A stretch of 64,000 bases of DNA from Bacteroidaceae bacterium (GTDB lineage Bacteria > Bacteroidota > Bacteroidia > Bacteroidales > Bacteroidaceae), in NCBI GenBank assembly GCA_017938245.1, contig JAGBBX010000058.1:32947-96946 (forward strand), in the 5' to 3' direction. The notes beneath the pieces are model-generated. The model made no database searches and was not told the origin of the DNA. It saw only the letters and a program-made list of their open reading frames with translations. Each line of letters opens with the position of its first letter. Position 1 is the stretch's first letter. Made by a program: the position numbers and the translations under genes. This document shows positions 61,532 through 64,000 of the stretch, piece after piece.

Positions 61532-63328
61532 TTATTGTTTGTTGGCACGCTTGCGCTCGAGCTCGTCGAGGATAATCTTACGCATACGCATTGACTTTGG
61601 TGTTACCTCGATGTATTCGTCCTCCTTTATGTATTCGAGTGCCTCTTCGAGCGAGAAGATTATGGGCGGTACAATACGGGCCTTGTCGTCCGAACCGCTT
61701 GCTCGCATATTGGTGAGTTTCTTGCTCTTAGTGACATTTATCACAAGGTCGTTCTCGTGGATGTGCTCGCCTACGACCTGTCCGGCATATACCTCCTCTT
61801 GTGGATTTATGAAGAAACGTCCGCGATCTTGCAGCTTGTCTATTGCGTAGGCAAATGCTGTGCCGCTCTCCATCGCTACCATTGAACCGTTGGTGCGGCG
61901 CTCTATATCGCCTTTGTAGGGTTGGTACTCTTTGAAGCGGTGTGCCATAATTGCCTCTCCTGCCGATGCGGTGAGCACGTTGGTACGCAGTCCGATGATA
62001 CCTCGTGAGGGTATGTTGAACTCTATGTTCACGCGGTCGGCCTGTGCCTCCATCGAGATCATTTCGCCTCGACGACGTGTTACCATATCAATAATCTTGC
62101 TTGAATATTCGTTAGGTACATTTATTGTCAACTCCTCGATGGGCTCGTGGCGCACTCCGTCAATCTCTTTGTATATTACCTGGGGCTGTCCCACCTGAAG
62201 CTCGTAACCCTCGCGACGCATTGTCTCTATGAGCACCGACAGATGGAGCACTCCTCGGCCGTAGACAGTCCAAGCATCCTCTTCGGGCGACTTGCTAACA
62301 CGCAGGGCAAGGTTTTTGTCGAGCTCCTTGTCCAAACGGTCTTGTATATGGCGCGAGGTGACAAATTTACCCTCTTTGCCGAAGAAAGGCGAGTTGTTGA
62401 TTGTGAAGAGCATACTCATCGTGGGTTCGTCAATGGCTATTGTTGGCAGGGGTTCGGGATTTTCAAAATCACAAATTGTATCGCCAATCTCGAAAGCTTC
62501 AAGTCCTACAATGGCGCAAATGTCGCCCGAACTTACAGCGTCGATGCGCTTGCGCCCCAGTCCCTCGAATGTATGCAATTCCTTTATTTTTACCTTTGAA
62601 CAGTTGCCGTTACGACCGTAGAGGGTTACGTTGGCACCCTCGGTGAGTGTGCCACGATGCACACGACCTATTGCAATACGTCCTGTGTAGGGCGAGTAGT
62701 CGAGCGAAGTGATGAGCATCTGCGGGGTACCTTCGAGCTGCTTGGGTGCAGGGATGTGCTCCAGGATAGCATCCAACAGCGGAGTAATATCTTCGGTCTG
62801 ATTGCGCCAGTCGGTGCTCATCCAATTATTCTTTGCCGAGCCGAAGATTACGGGGAAATCGAGCTGCTCTTCGGTGGCGTCAAGAGAGAACATAAGGTCG
62901 AACACCATCTCGTGAACCTCGTCGGGGCGGCAGTTGGGCTTGTCGACCTTGTTCACAACAACGATGGGCTTTAGTCCTATTTGCAGTGCCTTCTGAAGCA
63001 CAAAACGTGTCTGCGGCATCGGACCTTCAAATGCATCCACAAGTAACAGACAGCCATCGGCCATATTCAGTACGCGCTCAACCTCACCTCCAAAGTCGCT
63101 GTGTCCCGGAGTGTCAATAATGTTAATCTTGGTATCTTTATATTGTATCGAGACATTCTTCGAGAGAATGGTTATTCCGCGTTCGCGCTCAAGGTCGTTG
63201 TTGTCGAGTGTGAGTACATCGTTGTTCTGCTCCTTTAGCAAATTGCCGGCGAGCATCATTTTATCTACAAGGGTTGTTTTTCCGTGGTCGACGTGTGCGA
63301 TAATTGCAATGTTACGAATCTTCTGCAT
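61532..63328 (-). CDS. typA: Ribosome-associated GTPase TypA/BipA
   Basis: 598 residues. The G domain starts NIAIIAHVDHGKTTLVDKM (G1), then the G3 motif DTPGHSDFG and NKVDKP (G4). The C-terminal part has the BipA-specific region to the end, SLEEALEYIKEDEYIEVTPKSMRMRKI. It binds 70S ribosomes and supports growth under stress or cold. It heads the typA - TlpA-like - yifB - GH84 run with its own consensus promoter. Confidence 0.96.
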   Translation of the reverse strand: MQKIRNIAIIAHVDHGKTTLVDKMMLAGNLLKEQNNDVLTLDNNDLERERGITILSKNVSIQYKDTKINIIDTPGHSDFGGEVERVLNMADGCLLLVDAFEGPMPQTRFVLQKALQIGLKPIVVVNKVDKPNCRPDEVHEMVFDLMFSLDATEEQLDFPVIFGSAKNNWMSTDWRNQTEDITPLLDAILEHIPAPKQLEGTPQMLITSLDYSPYTGRIAIGRVHRGTLTEGANVTLYGRNGNCSKVKIKELHTFEGLGRKRIDAVSSGDICAIVGLEAFEIGDTICDFENPEPLPTIAIDEPTMSMLFTINNSPFFGKEGKFVTSRHIQDRLDKELDKNLALRVSKSPEEDAWTVYGRGVLHLSVLIETMRREGYELQVGQPQVIYKEIDGVRHEPIEELTINVPNEYSSKIIDMVTRRRGEMISMEAQADRVNIEFNIPSRGIIGLRTNVLTASAGEAIMAHRFKEYQPYKGDIERRTNGSMVAMESGTAFAYAIDKLQDRGRFFINPQEEVYAGQVVGEHIHENDLVINVTKSKKLTNMRASGSDDKARIVPPIIFSLEEALEYIKEDEYIEVTPKSMRMRKIILDELERKRANKQ

Positions 63329-63380
63329 ATATTTTCTATCTATCTATCTTATTTCGGTGTTATAGCGATGGGTTCCTGCT

Positions 63381-63397
63381 CCGTCGCTTTGCGACGG
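63381..63397 (-). promoter_or_regulatory. Hairpin directly after the typA -7 element
   Basis: A perfect inverted repeat, CCGTCGC TTT GCGACGG, abuts the -7 box. It could be a 5'-end protecting stem or an operator covering the start site. Confidence 0.55.
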
Positions 63398-63428
63398 CAA
63401 AGTTACGAAAAAACGCTGGAATAATCAA
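63398..63428 (-). promoter_or_regulatory. Promoter of typA
   Basis: On the minus strand TTG (63428-63426), 20 bases, TAACTTTG (63405-63398), a perfect match. Directly downstream is a 7-bp hairpin CCGTCGC/GCGACGG (63381-63387, 63391-63397) that would begin at or near the start of the transcript. Confidence 0.87.
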
Positions 63429-63644
63429 CTGAAATCGGAATAATAGTACATCTTGCACTGATAATAAACGCATTACGCTGAAAACCTCGGAAATACGGGA
63501 AATGGCAATTTAGCAAAGAAACGCAAGGTAATGAAATAGAACGGTTGCCTAATCGTTACCCAAAATGAGTGAGATTTTTCTTTGTGTCGTCACGTTTCAT
63601 CGTTCTGCATTAGTTTGCGTAGTAATGTATAACTCGCTGATACA

Positions 63645-63652
63645 TAATTTTG
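63645..63652 (+). promoter_or_regulatory. -7 element upstream of the integrase
   Basis: TAATTTTG, 20 bases before the ATG at 63673. The nearest TTTG (63614-63617) is 27 bases upstream, so it is a weaker promoter. The 63430-63640 stretch before it holds no gene and may contain the element's left end. Confidence 0.5.
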
Positions 63653-63672
63653 TAACCAAAAAAGATTGGATT

Positions 63673-64000
63673 ATGCGAAGTACATTTAAGGTGCTGTTCT
63701 ACGTGAACGCAAGCAAGGAGAAAAACGGTATTGTTCCCATTATGGGACGAGTGACAATCAACGGCTCAGTAGCCCAATTCAGTTGTAAGCGTACCATTCC
63801 GAAAGAACTTTGGGATGTGAAAGGTAATCGAGCCAAAGGCAAGAGCAAGGAAGCGAGAGAAATCAATCTTGCTTTGGATAACATCAAGGCTCAAATCATC
63901 AAGCACTATCAACGCCTGTCGGATAGAGAAGCCTATGTAAGTGCCGAAATGGTACGCAATGCCTATCAAGGCATCGGAACAGAATATGAAACACTGCTCG
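63673..64000 (+). CDS. Tyrosine recombinase/integrase, N-terminal part (cut by window end)
   Basis: About 109 residues are visible. The start MRSTFKVLFYVNASKEKNGI, then RVTINGSVAQFSCKRTIPKELWD and EAREINLALDNIKAQI, fits the arm-type DNA-binding domain of Bacteroidales integrases from conjugative transposons and mobilisable elements. The catalytic domain lies past the window. Being the first gene after a clear boundary it suggests an integrated element on the right. No direct repeat can be tested here. Confidence 0.88.
   Translation, partial: MRSTFKVLFYVNASKEKNGIVPIMGRVTINGSVAQFSCKRTIPKELWDVKGNRAKGKSKEAREINLALDNIKAQIIKHYQRLSDREAYVSAEMVRNAYQGIGTEYETLL

Overview
The window is chromosomal DNA of a Bacteroidales bacterium, possibly near Muribaculaceae, Prevotellaceae or Barnesiellaceae; the genus cannot be fixed from sequence alone. 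Signs of this order are type IX secretion (Por) C-terminal sorting tails, promoters of the form TTTG-N20-TAnnTTTG without Shine-Dalgarno sequences, DUF4290, DUF4271, DUF3575 and DUF5119 families, GH84, and a Bacteroidales-type mobile-element integrase.

Left part (1-17 kb): the tail of a type IX-secreted protein and a 54-residue conserved-type small protein, then a promoter and a six-gene cell-envelope operon (558-14875). This operon encodes two DUF3575-type proteins, a DUF5119 lipoprotein, a large OmpA-like protein, a 1506-residue protein with three tandem barrel-like modules, and a helical-repeat protein with a regulatory-like domain. After a terminator come ndk, an M23/LysM hydrolase and a small lipoprotein.

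17-29 kb: a nine-gene minus-strand run tsaB - DUF4290 - murA - rimM - M23 - dxr - rseP - serpin - alkaline phosphatase, divergent from yicC - gmk - nadD - MORN protein on the plus strand. MurA has Asp in place of the fosfomycin-target Cys. The serpin is a predicted lipoprotein with an inhibitory-type hinge.

29-38 kb: an aromatic amino-acid operon (DAHP synthase - tyrA - aroB - aroA - pheA - aroQ), then NAD(P)HX repair and a BASS-type transporter. 38-46 kb, minus strand: an outer-membrane porin, a DASS/SLC13 transporter, a split LysO, an ECF sigma factor, tRNA-Gln, and a dTDP-amino-sugar cassette with two tandem 3,4-ketoisomerase homologues.

46-50.8 kb is the most unusual part. On the minus strand lie, in order of transcription, a structured leader or independent RNA with a consensus promoter and terminator, an 88-residue Cys-rich precursor peptide, a radical SAM/SPASM maturase, a SPASM-like partner without the SAM cluster motif, a small secreted protein, a 91-residue modification-system protein, TatA and TatC. 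The precursor has a twin-arginine signal followed by seven perfect CXXX repeats. The layout suggests a ribosomally made, radical-SAM-modified peptide that is modified in the cytoplasm and exported folded through its own Tat pore.

51-63 kb, minus strand: TatD-like nuclease, yidD, rnpA, hemD, DUF4271, a LOG-family protein and ahcY; then a transcription unit typA - TlpA-like lipoprotein without CXXC - yifB - GH84 hexosaminidase. The right edge (63673 onward) starts a tyrosine recombinase, the likely end of an integrated mobile element.
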